Made by a program: the position numbers and the translations under genes
The notes under the pieces: generated by a model
The model's input: the letters and a program-made list of their open reading frames with translations, nothing else
Told to the model about the DNA's origin: nothing
The model's database searches: none
Assembly: GCF_003668995.1 (NCBI RefSeq)
Contig: NZ_CP033068.1
Location: 2,852,001 to 2,916,000, forward strand
DNA: 64,000 bases
Reading direction: 5' to 3'
Source: Flavobacterium sp. 140616W15
GTDB taxonomy: Bacteria; Bacteroidota; Bacteroidia; Flavobacteriales; Flavobacteriaceae
Shown: in pieces, positions 1 through 7,870 of the stretch
Layout: each line of letters starts with the position of its first letter
How positions within the stretch are numbered: the stretch's first letter is position 1

Positions 1-269
1 CTACTTATGGTATTACCGATAATTCAGGATTAATGCCTGCACAGCTTTTTTCATGGGAAAGTTTATTAACATTACGTGGATTTATAATGATTGTAGTTGG
101 TGGTTTTCTTGTAGGTTTCGGAACGCGTTATGCTGGCGGATGTACAAGCGGACATTCAATCATGGGAATTTCTAATTTACAATGGCCATCATTAGTAGCG
201 ACAATTTGCTTCATGATTGGCGGATTTGTTATGGCAAACCTGATTCTTCCTTACATACTTTCACTTTAA
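1..269 (+). CDS. YeeE/YedE-family transporter half, 3' part (cut by window edge)
   Basis: This is the carboxy-terminal part of a YeeE/YedE (DUF395-type) inner-membrane protein, a family linked to uptake of thiosulfate or related sulfur compounds. The frame is open from base 3 with no upstream stop, so the gene begins before the window and the internal Met at 33 is probably not the start. Two hydrophobic helices are visible; between them lies GGCTSGH, the conserved Cys motif of the family. Ten bases separate it from a second YeeE-like gene, so the pair probably forms a two-part transporter in one operon. The substrate cannot be told from sequence. Confidence 0.85.
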   Translation, partial: TYGITDNSGLMPAQLFSWESLLTLRGFIMIVVGGFLVGFGTRYAGGCTSGHSIMGISNLQWPSLVATICFMIGGFVMANLILPYILSL

Positions 270-279
270 ATTCTTAAAA

Positions 280-696
280 ATGAAAATTTCAAACTTAAAA
301 TATATGCTTGTCGGAATTGTATTCGGCATAGTATTCGTAAAAGCCGAAATCATTAGCTGGTATCGTATTCAGGAAATGTTCCGTTTACAATCTTTCTTTA
401 TGTATGGCGTAATCGGAAGCGCAGTAGCAGTAGGAATGCTATCCGTTTTTTTGATAAAAAAATTCAAAGTAAAAACTATTCAAGGAGAAGAAATCAAAAT
501 TGAACCTAAAACATTTAGTAAAGGTCAGATCTATGGTGGATTATTATTTGGATTTGGTTGGGCTATTACAGGAGCTTGCCCTGGTCCCCTATTTGCACAA
601 ATAGGAACTGGAGTTACTGTAGTTGCAGTAACATTAGTAAGTGCGATATTCGGAACTTGGGTTTATGGTTATTTTAAAGATAACTTGCCTCATTAA
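280..696 (+). CDS. YeeE/YedE-family (DUF6691-like) transporter half
   Basis: A 138-residue membrane protein of the YeeE/YedE superfamily, the second half of the pair begun upstream. It shows four hydrophobic stretches (about residues 8-22, 41-60, 86-106 and 112-130). GACPGP around Cys100 matches the conserved Cys motif through which this family is thought to pass sulfur compounds. It is short compared with full-length YeeE (about 350 residues), consistent with a split transporter whose other half is the preceding gene. A strong hairpin terminator follows at 731-767, so the operon ends here. Sulfur transport is inferred from the family. Confidence 0.85.
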   Translation: MKISNLKYMLVGIVFGIVFVKAEIISWYRIQEMFRLQSFFMYGVIGSAVAVGMLSVFLIKKFKVKTIQGEEIKIEPKTFSKGQIYGGLLFGFGWAITGACPGPLFAQIGTGVTVVAVTLVSAIFGTWVYGYFKDNLPH

Positions 697-730
697 AAGT
701 AACAAATACTATTTCTCTACAATTACTATA

Positions 731-767
731 AACCCGACAGATTTTAAAACCTGTCGGGTTTCTTTTT
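731..767 (+). terminator. Intrinsic terminator after the YeeE pair
   Basis: AACCCGACAG (731-740) pairs with CTGTCGGGTT (751-760) around an AT-rich loop and is followed by a T-rich tail. The inner part resembles a second hairpin at 13320-13346 that lacks the T-run, suggesting both derive from one repeat family. Confidence 0.85.
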
Positions 768-854
768 ATATTCTTTCTTAAAATCTTTGACAAAGCTTAA
801 TCTATGAGTTAAAGAACTTTGATAAAACTCAGGTTTAAAGTTAGTCTGCCCATT

Positions 855-959
855 TTGTCATTTCGAAGAATGAGAAATCTCCACGAGTAGCTCGACAATT
901 TAAGAAAAAAAACTATGTGTCAGTTTCTTTCGGAGATTTCTCATTCTTCGAAATGACAA
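855..959. repeat. Palindromic intergenic element with 28-bp perfect inverted arms
   Basis: Bases 855-882 are the exact reverse complement of 932-959 (28/28), with a 49-base loop. The arms read TTGTCATTTCGAAGAATGAG at the left end. No open frame lies inside, there is no T-run, and neighbouring genes are intact. It looks like a MITE- or REP-like element, a type I recall as common between Flavobacterium genes. The region 697-1165 otherwise holds only the terminator, a CTTTGCG repeat and AT-rich sequence. Confidence 0.8.
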
Positions 960-983
960 TGATTTTAGTGATTTAATGTAATC

Positions 984-1004
984 CTTTGCGCTTTTTGCGG
1001 TAAA
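984..1004 (+). repeat. CTTTGCG-type short intergenic repeat, copy 1
   Basis: CTTTGCGCTTTTTGCGGTAA is closely related to two copies in the trpC-trpF spacer (10384 and 10426). All three are on the same strand. They are probably members of a short dispersed repeat family. Confidence 0.55.
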
Positions 1005-1165
1005 TTCTTTTGCCAAACTCCAAAGATTCACACAACCTGAACCTACAATTAAACTTCAATTAATCAATAGCTTAAGCACAAATTATAAATTAAATTTTCT
1101 TAATTTTAACCTTAATTTCCAACCACAGAAAACTTCCTTAAATAATATTAACGAAAATTTAACGA

Positions 1166-1215
1166 TACATTTGTATATACAAATATAAAACATGCCTACA
1201 TTTGTATATACAAAT
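1166..1215 (+). promoter_or_regulatory. marR promoter with twin 16-bp palindromic operators
   Basis: The perfect palindrome ATTTGTATATACAAAT occurs at 1169-1184 and again at 1200-1215, with centres 31 bp apart (about three helical turns). The first copy overlaps the -7 box TACATTTG (1166-1173). The second lies between promoter and coding start. This layout fits a MarR dimer binding twice to repress its own operon. Confidence 0.75.
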
Positions 1216-1230
1216 TATACACTGACGACT

Positions 1231-1692
1231 ATGACAATTGAAGATGTAATAAAAAGTACCGTTAAGATGGATAATCCAAAAAGAGTTATTCTGAATATCA
1301 TGTACACACAAAATGTACTTCAAGACAAATTTAATGAGGTATTAAAACCTTATGATTTATCAGGAGAACAATATAATGTGTTGCGTATATTAAGAGGCCA
1401 AAAGGGGAATCCAGCTAATATGTGTGTCATACAAGATCGTATGCTTGCAAAAACAAGTAATACAACTCGATTGGTTGATAAATTATTGCTGAAGGATTTT
1501 GTTACCAGAAATGTATGTCCAAATAACAGAAGAAAAATAGAAGTATCAATTACAGAAAAAGGATTAGGCGTTTTAACTGAATTGGACCCAAAAGTAATTG
1601 AGCATGAAAATGTTTTTTCTGAAAATTTGACTACAGAAGAATTAGAATTATTAAATGACTTATTAGAAAAATTTAGAAATCAAAAAAATTAA
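1231..1692 (+). CDS. MarR-family transcriptional regulator
   Basis: A 153-residue winged-helix repressor of the MarR family. The central helix-turn-helix region includes SGEQYNVLRILR and NTTRLVDKLL, and the wing contains NNRRKIEVSITEKG, the usual family signature. An in-frame Met at 1192 would place both palindromic operators inside the coding region, so the Met at 1231 is preferred. Two cysteines (in NMCVIQ and NVCPNN) lie in the DNA-binding domain and could serve redox sensing, although that is speculative. The nitroreductase gene follows after 14 bases, so the regulator most likely controls itself, the nitroreductase and YceI. Confidence 0.85.
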   Translation: MTIEDVIKSTVKMDNPKRVILNIMYTQNVLQDKFNEVLKPYDLSGEQYNVLRILRGQKGNPANMCVIQDRMLAKTSNTTRLVDKLLLKDFVTRNVCPNNRRKIEVSITEKGLGVLTELDPKVIEHENVFSENLTTEELELLNDLLEKFRNQKN

Positions 1693-1706
1693 TACAAACA
1701 AATAAA

Positions 1707-2339
1707 ATGAATACTTTCCTAGAAAATCAAAATTGGAGATACGCAACCAAAAAATTTGATGCGACCAAAAAAATATCTGCTGAAGATCTAAATACATTAA
1801 AAGAAGCAATACGCTTAAGTTCATCTTCATACGGATTACAACCTTATAAAGTGATTTTTGTTGAATCACCAGAATTAAGAGCAAAATTACAACCAGTAGC
1901 CTGGGGACAATCTCAAATTGTAGAAGCTTCTCATTTGGTAGTTTTTGCAAATGACACTAATATTGGTGATACAGCGATTGATGGCTTTATCAAAAATATT
2001 AGCGAAACAAGAGGAATTCCAGCTGAATCATTATCTGGATATAGCGATTTTATGAAATCTAAAATCACAACTCTTTCTCCAGATGCAAAAAACATTTGGA
2101 CATCTAAACAAACTTATTTAGCATTAGGAAATTTACTAAACGCTGCTGCAGAATTAAAAATTGACGTTACGCCAATGGAAGGTTTTGATCCAGCTGCATT
2201 TAATGAAATCCTTGGTCTAGATGCCTTACATTTAAATGCTGCAGTAATTGCTACTGTAGGATACAGACATGATGACGATGCAACTCAACATCATAAAAAA
2301 GTAAGAAAATCTCAAGAAGAATTATTTATCACACTATAA
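1707..2339 (+). CDS. NAD(P)H-dependent nitroreductase-family oxidoreductase
   Basis: A 210-residue FMN-dependent nitroreductase of the NfsB/NfnB type, which reduces nitro compounds, quinones or similar electrophiles with NAD(P)H. The start carries WRYATKKFD and the FMN-phosphate-type motif RLSSSSYGLQPYK. The loop MEGFDPAAFNEILGL and a C-terminal basic segment are typical. It lies between the MarR regulator and YceI with short gaps, so induction by an electrophile sensed by MarR is a reasonable inference. The length matches the family. The exact substrate is unknown. Confidence 0.85.
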   Translation: MNTFLENQNWRYATKKFDATKKISAEDLNTLKEAIRLSSSSYGLQPYKVIFVESPELRAKLQPVAWGQSQIVEASHLVVFANDTNIGDTAIDGFIKNISETRGIPAESLSGYSDFMKSKITTLSPDAKNIWTSKQTYLALGNLLNAAAELKIDVTPMEGFDPAAFNEILGLDALHLNAAVIATVGYRHDDDATQHHKKVRKSQEELFITL

Positions 2340-2371
2340 TTATTAATCCAAATTTATTAAAATCAAACAAA

Positions 2372-2938
2372 ATGAAAAATTTAAAAACAATTGCTTTAGC
2401 CCTAGTGGTAGCTTTATCATCAGTTTCAATCAACGCTCAAACTAAAAAAGTTGACGTTAAATCAAGTACGGTTAAATGGGTAGGTAAAAAAGTAACTGGA
2501 GAACACTCTGGAACTGTAAACCTAAAAGATGGTGCATTAGTATTTAAAGGTAAAAAATTAGCTGGTGGAACTTTCACTGTAGATATGACATCTATCAACG
2601 CTACTGACCTTACTGGTGAATACCAAGGAAAATTAAACGGTCACTTAAAAGCTGATGATTTCTTCGGAACTGAAAAATTCCCAACTGCAAAATTAGTTTT
2701 CAAAACTATCGGAGCAAAAGCAACTGATGTATATACTGTAACTGCAGATTTAACTATCAAAGGAATTACTAAACCTGTAACTTTTGATATTACTGTAAAA
2801 GGTAACACTGCTACAACTGCATTTAAAGTTGATAGAACTAAATATGATATCAAATATAACTCAGGAAACTTCTTTGAAAACTTAGGAGACAAAACTATCA
2901 ATGATGATTTTGAATTAACTGTATCTTTAAAGTTCTAA
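2372..2938 (+). CDS. YceI-family periplasmic lipid-binding protein
   Basis: A 188-residue secreted protein of the YceI (polyisoprenoid-binding, lipocalin-like) family. Residues 1-22 form a signal peptide ending INAQ. Family features include VKWVGKKVTGEHSG, KSDDFF-like KADDFFGTEKFPTAK and the closing NDDFELTVSLKF strand. It is the last gene of the MarR-nitroreductase operon, 32 bases after the nitroreductase, and is followed by a strong terminator. Such proteins bind isoprenoid quinones or amphiphiles; a role in quinone or stress handling alongside the nitroreductase is inferred. Confidence 0.9.
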   Translation: MKNLKTIALALVVALSSVSINAQTKKVDVKSSTVKWVGKKVTGEHSGTVNLKDGALVFKGKKLAGGTFTVDMTSINATDLTGEYQGKLNGHLKADDFFGTEKFPTAKLVFKTIGAKATDVYTVTADLTIKGITKPVTFDITVKGNTATTAFKVDRTKYDIKYNSGNFFENLGDKTINDDFELTVSLKF

Positions 2939-2962
2939 TATCACAGACTTACTAATTCAGAA

Positions 2963-2998
2963 AATCCCATCTGTCATATGACAGATGGGATTTTTTTA
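2963..2998 (+). terminator. Intrinsic terminator after yceI
   Basis: The perfect palindrome AATCCCATCTGTCAT / ATGACAGATGGGATT (2963-2992) is followed by a run of T. Confidence 0.9.
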
Positions 2999-3092
2999 TG
3001 CTTTTAATTTAACCCCAAAAAAAAACGTTCCATATACAAATAAGATAACGTTCATAAAGTTAAAATAACACTTTCATAATATCTTATCATTC

Positions 3093-3120
3093 TTTGATTA
3101 ACAAACCTCATCTAATTTTG
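3093..3120 (+). promoter_or_regulatory. Bacteroidota-type promoter of the beta-helix gene
   Basis: The -7 box TAATTTTG lies at 3113-3120 with TTTG at 3093-3096, a 16-base spacer. This is close to the consensus TTTG-N17-23-TAnnTTTG. Confidence 0.55.
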
Positions 3121-3196
3121 GCTCAATAAAAAAAGTTTTTGTTTTTAAATAGAAAGCTTTTATCCAAAAAAATCAAATTTTGCTAAAGACAGTACT

Positions 3197-4474
3197 ATGA
3201 AAAAAAAATTACACCTTGTAATTATTTGTTTAATAAGTAGCATAATAGTCAATGCACAGCAACAAAAAGGTATTGTTGGTGCATCAAACTGGATGAATAA
3301 ATGGACCAATTTTAAACCTGCTTCAACAGAATACGATGAAGCGACAAACATTCTCGCTGGAACTATTGATAAGGATACTAAATTATACAAACGAAATACC
3401 TACCAATTAGTTGGTGTCGTTTATGTAACAAACAATGCCGTTTTAACAATAGAACCAGGAACTGTAATTAGAGGAGATGATAAAACTTGCGGTACTCTAG
3501 TAATAACAAATGGCTCTAAGATAATAGCCGAAGGTTTAGAAACAGATCCAATCATCTTTACATCTAATAAGAATGTTGCTGAAAGAAAGCCGGGTGATTG
3601 GGGCGGAATAATCCTTCTTGGAAAAGCTCCCATAAATAAAATGGGTGGAGTAAGTTTTCTGGACTTTAATCTAGACCCTATTGTCAATCATTACGGAGGA
3701 CAAGATGCAGAGGATAACTCAGGTATTTTAAAATACGTTAGAATAGAATATTCTGGTAGAAAATTAAATGCTCTGAAAGAAATTAACGGATTATCATTGG
3801 CGGGAGTTGGTCGTAAAACCAAACTTGAACACATACAAATAAGCTATTCAAACGATGATTCATTTGAAGCCTACGGTGGCGATGTCATTATGAACAACTT
3901 AATTTCATATCGAGCCACCGATGATGATTTTGACTTTACACAAGGAGTACAATGCACAATCAATAATAGTATAGCTATTCGTCACCCTTACTCTTCTGAT
4001 ATTTCAGGCTCAAGATGCTTTGAAATTGATTCTTACGACAAAATTGAGAATAGCGACCCAAGCAAAAAACTAACAAAAATAACCGCTAGTAACATTACAT
4101 TAATAAATCTTGAAGAAAGCAATCAAGGACTAGTTCGAGAAGCGGCACATATAGGAGAAAATAGTTATTTTGCATTAAATAATAGTGTAATTTCAGACTT
4201 TACACCATTTATGATTCTTCAAAATAAAATTGGAGATGGGCTGGTAAATCTTGAAAAAATTAAACTTAACGGATTAATAATTAATAACTGTCAAGGTGCC
4301 ATTTTAAGTGAAAATTCAAACTTTGATTTAGGTATTAAAAATTGGTATCAGAACCCTGATTTTGGTTTAGAATATACATCTATAAGAAATGTCGCATTAT
4401 TTACAGAACCAAATATTAAAGCAAATCCAGATTTTAGAATGAACGTAAATAATACTTTAGCTAGTGGTAATTAA
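3197..4474 (+). CDS. Secreted beta-helix-like protein of unknown function
   Basis: A 425-residue exported protein. Residues 1-20 form a signal peptide ending VNAQ. The body contains the stretch VLTIEPGTVIRG, GDWGGIILLGKAP and repeated short strands such as LKYVRIEYSG and LEHIQISYS, the pattern of right-handed parallel beta-helix proteins common in Bacteroidota outer membranes. No type IX sorting domain or catalytic motif is visible. Related proteins are often encoded beside a TonB receptor, but none is present here. It has its own promoter and stands alone before the trp operon. A surface or periplasmic location is inferred; function is unknown. Confidence 0.75.
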   Translation: MKKKLHLVIICLISSIIVNAQQQKGIVGASNWMNKWTNFKPASTEYDEATNILAGTIDKDTKLYKRNTYQLVGVVYVTNNAVLTIEPGTVIRGDDKTCGTLVITNGSKIIAEGLETDPIIFTSNKNVAERKPGDWGGIILLGKAPINKMGGVSFLDFNLDPIVNHYGGQDAEDNSGILKYVRIEYSGRKLNALKEINGLSLAGVGRKTKLEHIQISYSNDDSFEAYGGDVIMNNLISYRATDDDFDFTQGVQCTINNSIAIRHPYSSDISGSRCFEIDSYDKIENSDPSKKLTKITASNITLINLEESNQGLVREAAHIGENSYFALNNSVISDFTPFMILQNKIGDGLVNLEKIKLNGLIINNCQGAILSENSNFDLGIKNWYQNPDFGLEYTSIRNVALFTEPNIKANPDFRMNVNNTLASGN

Positions 4475-4572
4475 GCCTTTAAAACCCTTCATTTAAATTT
4501 AATTTAACAAAAAACTCAAAAAAGCAGTTATTTTTTTTAAAATAATATATACGAATACTCAAATTACATTTA

Positions 4573-4580
4573 TATATTTG
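4573..4580 (+). promoter_or_regulatory. trp operon promoter, -7 box
   Basis: TATATTTG fits TAnnTTTG and lies 18 bases before the leader peptide start at 4599. No convincing -33 TTTG is seen upstream. Confidence 0.6.
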
Positions 4581-4598
4581 TACCAACAAAAAAAGTTT

Positions 4599-4655
4599 AT
4601 GAAAACAATTACAAATAATACTTGGTGGTGGAACAATTTACGTCAGACGTCGTGA
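4599..4655 (+). CDS. trpL: trp operon leader peptide with three tandem Trp codons
   Basis: An 18-residue leader, MKTITNNTWWWNNLRQTS, with TGG TGG TGG at 4623-4631. It lies directly after the promoter and ahead of a strong terminator. The stop codon TGA (4653-4655) lies at the end of GTCGTGA (4649-4655), which is the exact complement of TCACGAC (4706-4712) in the terminator hairpin. A ribosome stalled on Trp codons would leave 4649-4662 free to form an antiterminator; one reaching the stop would mask it. This is classical attenuation, and resembles the known Bacteroidetes trp leader class. Confidence 0.88.
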   Translation: MKTITNNTWWWNNLRQTS

Positions 4656-4693
4656 ACGAAGCTTCCTATAGTATTATTCGAACTATAAATATA

Positions 4694-4726
4694 AAAGGCT
4701 TGTCATCACGACAAGCCTTTTTTTTT
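4694..4726 (+). terminator. trp attenuator terminator
   Basis: AAAGGCTTGTC (4694-4704) pairs perfectly with GACAAGCCTTT (4710-4720) around a 5-base loop, followed by TTTTTT. The competing antiterminator pairs 4649-4655 with 4706-4712 and AAGC (4659-4662) with GCTT (4698-4701). Confidence 0.88.
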
Positions 4727-4776
4727 GGACTAAACTTTTTTAAAAAACAATATTCTAAAACTTAAAAAACAACACA

Positions 4777-6177
4777 TTGAAACCTTTTATACTCAACACA
4801 CACTACAAACAAATCCTTGCTGACACAGTAACACCTGTGAGCATTTATTTCAAAATTAGAGACAAATTCCCTAATAGCTTGCTTTTAGAAAGTAGCGATT
4901 ATCACGGAAATGATAATAGTTTCTCATATATCTGCTGTAATCCTATTGCAAGCATTAAAATCGAGAACGAAACTATTTCTAAAATGTATCCTGATGGAAC
5001 TTCAGAAAAAACAGTTGTTGATAGCTCTACAAACATCCCAGAGATTATTCAGGAATTTTCAGGGCAATTCAAATCAGAGAAAAACGATTTTAAATTCATC
5101 AACAACGGATTATTCGGATACATTTCATACGATGCAGTTCGTTATTTTGAAAAAGTAGCAATTGCCAAGAAAGATAATAGTATTTCTATTCCAGATGTGT
5201 ATTATGCAGTTTATCAAAACATCATTGCTATAAATCACTTCAAAAATGAAGCATACATTTTTTGCCATAGCGTGGATGGAAGAAACAATATTTCGGAAAT
5301 AGAGCAATTACTACAATCAAGAAATATAGCTTCATATCAATTCACTAAAGAAGGCGAAGGATTCTCTAATTTAACTGATGAAGAATTTAAACATAATGTT
5401 GCTTTAGCAAAAAAACATTGTTTCCGTGGCGATGTATTCCAATTGGTTTTATCACGCCGATTTACACAAGGATTTAAAGGAGATGAATTTAATGTGTACA
5501 GAGCATTAAGAAGCATCAACCCTTCACCCTATTTATTCTTTTTTGATTATGGAGACTTCAAGATATTCGGTTCTTCTCCTGAAGCTCAAATCATTGTAAA
5601 AGATCGTAAAGCTGAAATTCATCCTATTGCTGGAACTTTTAAAAGAACAGGAAACGATGAACAAGATGCAATTCTAGCGAAACAATTATCGGAAGATAAA
5701 AAAGAAAATAGCGAACACGTTATGTTAGTCGATTTAGCAAGAAATGACTTAAGCCGTAACGGACATGATGTAAACGTAGAGAAATATCGTGAAGTTCAGT
5801 TTTTCTCCCATGTGATTCACTTAGTATCAAAAGTTACTGGTCATTTACACGAAAAAGCAACTACAATGCAAGTTGTTGCCGATACATTCCCTGCTGGAAC
5901 TCTAAGCGGAGCTCCAAAACACAGAGCTATGCAGCTTATAGAAGAATACGAAAAAACCAATCGTAATTTTTATGGTGGTGCAATTGGTGTTATGGATTTT
6001 GAAGGCAACTTTAACCACGCCATTATGATTCGAACTTTCCTGAGCAAAAACCACCAATTACATTGCCAGGCTGGAGCCGGAATTGTAGCAAGTTCAGACG
6101 AAGAAAGCGAAATGCAAGAAGTGTACAATAAATTAAGAGCATTAAATACTGCCTTAGAAATGGCAGAGAAAATTTAA
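4777..6177 (+). CDS. trpE: Anthranilate synthase component I
   Basis: A 466-residue chorismate-using synthase subunit that makes anthranilate with ammonia supplied by TrpG, the first step of tryptophan synthesis. It starts with TTG at 4777 (MKPFIL). The LLESSD motif near residue 30 is the tryptophan feedback site. Chorismate-binding motifs include FGSSPEAQI, IAGTFKRTG, DLARNDLSRNG, PAGTLSGAPK and the terminal CQAGAGIVASSD. The length is normal. It is the first structural gene after the attenuator. A lipoprotein gene separates it from trpG, an unusual interruption. Confidence 0.97.
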   Translation: MKPFILNTHYKQILADTVTPVSIYFKIRDKFPNSLLLESSDYHGNDNSFSYICCNPIASIKIENETISKMYPDGTSEKTVVDSSTNIPEIIQEFSGQFKSEKNDFKFINNGLFGYISYDAVRYFEKVAIAKKDNSISIPDVYYAVYQNIIAINHFKNEAYIFCHSVDGRNNISEIEQLLQSRNIASYQFTKEGEGFSNLTDEEFKHNVALAKKHCFRGDVFQLVLSRRFTQGFKGDEFNVYRALRSINPSPYLFFFDYGDFKIFGSSPEAQIIVKDRKAEIHPIAGTFKRTGNDEQDAILAKQLSEDKKENSEHVMLVDLARNDLSRNGHDVNVEKYREVQFFSHVIHLVSKVTGHLHEKATTMQVVADTFPAGTLSGAPKHRAMQLIEEYEKTNRNFYGGAIGVMDFEGNFNHAIMIRTFLSKNHQLHCQAGAGIVASSDEESEMQEVYNKLRALNTALEMAEKI

Positions 6178-6258
6178 TATTCAGTCACTATTTACAAACT
6201 TGAAAGGAAACAAAATATTTAATAAACCTAAAAACTAAACTCAAAAAACCTAAAAACT

Positions 6259-6717
6259 ATGAAAAACACTATCGCATTATTATTGGTTATGACATTTTTA
6301 AGCTCTTGTAATGATAAAAATAAGCAAGAATCTACAACTGCTAAAAAGGATATCGAAGGAACCTGGCGACTTATATCAGCTGAGACAACCGAAAAAGATT
6401 CTACTTTTTCAACATTCGATCCAAAAACCAAAATGATCAAAATTATAAATGACTCCCACTTTGCATTCTTCAACCATGATTTAAATAATGGTAAAAAAGA
6501 GGGCGCTCTTTTCTTCGGAGGTGGAGGAAAATATACTTTAAAAGATAGTACATACACAGAGAATTTAGAATATTTCAACAATAGAGATTGGGAAAACAGC
6601 AAATTTGAGTTTACTGTAAAAATTAAAAATGATACCTTAATTCAAAAAGGAATTGAGAAACTTGAAAAACTTGGAATAGACAGAATAATTGTCGAAAAAT
6701 ACGTTCGAGAAAAATAA
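6259..6717 (+). CDS. Lipocalin-like lipoprotein inserted between trpE and trpG
   Basis: A 152-residue predicted lipoprotein. The signal LLVMTFLSSC places the lipidated Cys near residue 17. A lipocalin-like start (IEGTWRLISAETTEKD) and alternating strands follow, including GGGGKYTLKDSTYTENLEYF. No catalytic residues are recognised. It lies 81 bases after trpE and 93 bases before trpG on the same strand, with no promoter or terminator seen, so it is probably co-transcribed with trp genes. A link to tryptophan synthesis is not evident; it may be a passenger gene. Confidence 0.7.
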   Translation: MKNTIALLLVMTFLSSCNDKNKQESTTAKKDIEGTWRLISAETTEKDSTFSTFDPKTKMIKIINDSHFAFFNHDLNNGKKEGALFFGGGGKYTLKDSTYTENLEYFNNRDWENSKFEFTVKIKNDTLIQKGIEKLEKLGIDRIIVEKYVREK

Positions 6718-6726
6718 ACAAAAAAT

Positions 6727-6800
6727 TAGTTTCAAGTTTTCTTTGTTTCAGGTTTCAAGTTGTTGGAACATGAAACTTGAAACCTGAAACTTGAAACAAA
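6727..6800. repeat. Inverted repeat of GTTTCAAG units between lipoprotein gene and trpG
   Basis: GTTTCAGGTTTCAAGTT (6745-6761) is the perfect reverse complement of 6774-6790, with a 12-base loop. Outer GTTTCAA/TTGAAAC units extend the similarity. The left side (6727-6768) reappears in shortened form at 7871-7906. Confidence 0.75.
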
Positions 6801-6810
6801 AAAAGACAAA

Positions 6811-7376
6811 ATGAAAAAATATTAGTAATAGATAACTACGATAGCTTCACTTATAACCTTGTACATTATCTAGAAGATTTAGATTGTGAAGTAACCGTAT
6901 ACAGAAATGATGAGTTTGATATTGATGAAATTGCAAGTTTCGACAAAATATTACTTTCACCAGGGCCAGGAATTCCAGACGAAGCTGGTTTGCTAAAAGC
7001 TGTTATTCAAAAATATGCTCCTACCAAAAGTATTCTTGGAGTTTGTTTAGGACAACAAGCTATAGGAGAAGTTTTTGGAGGAACATTATCAAATCTTGAT
7101 AAAGTATATCATGGTGTAGCTACCAATGTAAAAACAGTGGTCGATGATGAAATTTTGTTCGAAGGATTAGGTAAAGAATTTGAAGTAGGTCGTTATCATT
7201 CATGGGTTGTAGATGCAAGTTTACCCGATGTTCTTGAAGCTACATCTTACGACGAAAACGGACAAGTAATGTCATTAAGACACAGAACCTATGATGTACG
7301 CGGAGTTCAATTTCATCCTGAAAGTGTATTAACTCCAAACGGAAAAAAAATGTTAGAGAATTGGGTTAAAAAATAG
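6811..7376 (+). pseudogene. trpG: Anthranilate synthase component II, apparent -1 frameshift at the start
   Basis: This is the glutamine amidotransferase subunit that feeds ammonia to TrpE. From base 6819 the frame encodes a complete protein: ILVIDNYDSFTYNLV, LSPGPGIPDEAG, the nucleophile motif GVCLGQQAIG and the closing VQFHPES. The only plausible ATG (6811), however, is followed by six A (6814-6819) and reads into TAT TAG. One extra A would give MKKILVIDNYD, the expected start. No alternative start in the long frame is seen before 6990, and starting there would delete about 60 residues including the oxyanion-loop region. Either an A was lost (sequencing error or mutation), or slippage on the A-tract rescues the frame. 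Confidence 0.85.
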
Positions 7377-7458
7377 TTTTCAATTTTCAGTAGCAGTTAA
7401 CAATAACAGTTGAAACTTGAAACAAAAAAACATTTCAAACCTTAGCAACTTAAAAAAA

Positions 7459-7866
7459 ATGAGTATTAGAATTTTAGAAACCAAAGAAATTAAAATTGAA
7501 GATATAATTATATTGTACAAAGCAAATGAATGGAGTTCAGCTGAAAAACCAGATTTATTATATAAAGGTCTTTTAAATTCTGAAACTTTAATTACTGCTT
7601 GGGATGATACAAAACTGGTTGGGCTGGGAAATGCAATTTCCGATGGTTATTTAACTGTTTATTATCCCCATTTGTTAATACTTCCAGAATATCAGGGAAA
7701 AGGAATCGGTAAAATGATTTGTGAAAAAATGCAAGAAAGATATCGAGATTTTCATATGCAAATGTTAACCGCTGATGGAAAATCAATAGATTTTTATAAA
7801 AAAAATGGATTTGAAAGAGCAGGAAAAACAGAACCAATGTGGATTTATCAAGGAGATGAACATTAA
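7459..7866 (+). CDS. GNAT-family N-acetyltransferase inserted in the trp operon
   Basis: A 135-residue GNAT acetyltransferase. The acetyl-CoA-binding motif A appears as LPEYQGKGIGKMI, followed by the usual DGKSIDFYKKNGFERAG segment. The substrate is unknown. The ATG at 7459 (MSIRIL) after an A-rich stretch is preferred to an in-frame TTG at 7417. It lies 82 bases after trpG and 169 bases before trpD, and related GTTTCA-type repeats occur on both sides (6727 and 7871). This suggests that it joined the operon with, or between, such repeats. Confidence 0.8.
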   Translation: MSIRILETKEIKIEDIIILYKANEWSSAEKPDLLYKGLLNSETLITAWDDTKLVGLGNAISDGYLTVYYPHLLILPEYQGKGIGKMICEKMQERYRDFHMQMLTADGKSIDFYKKNGFERAGKTEPMWIYQGDEH

Positions 7867-7870
7867 AAAA

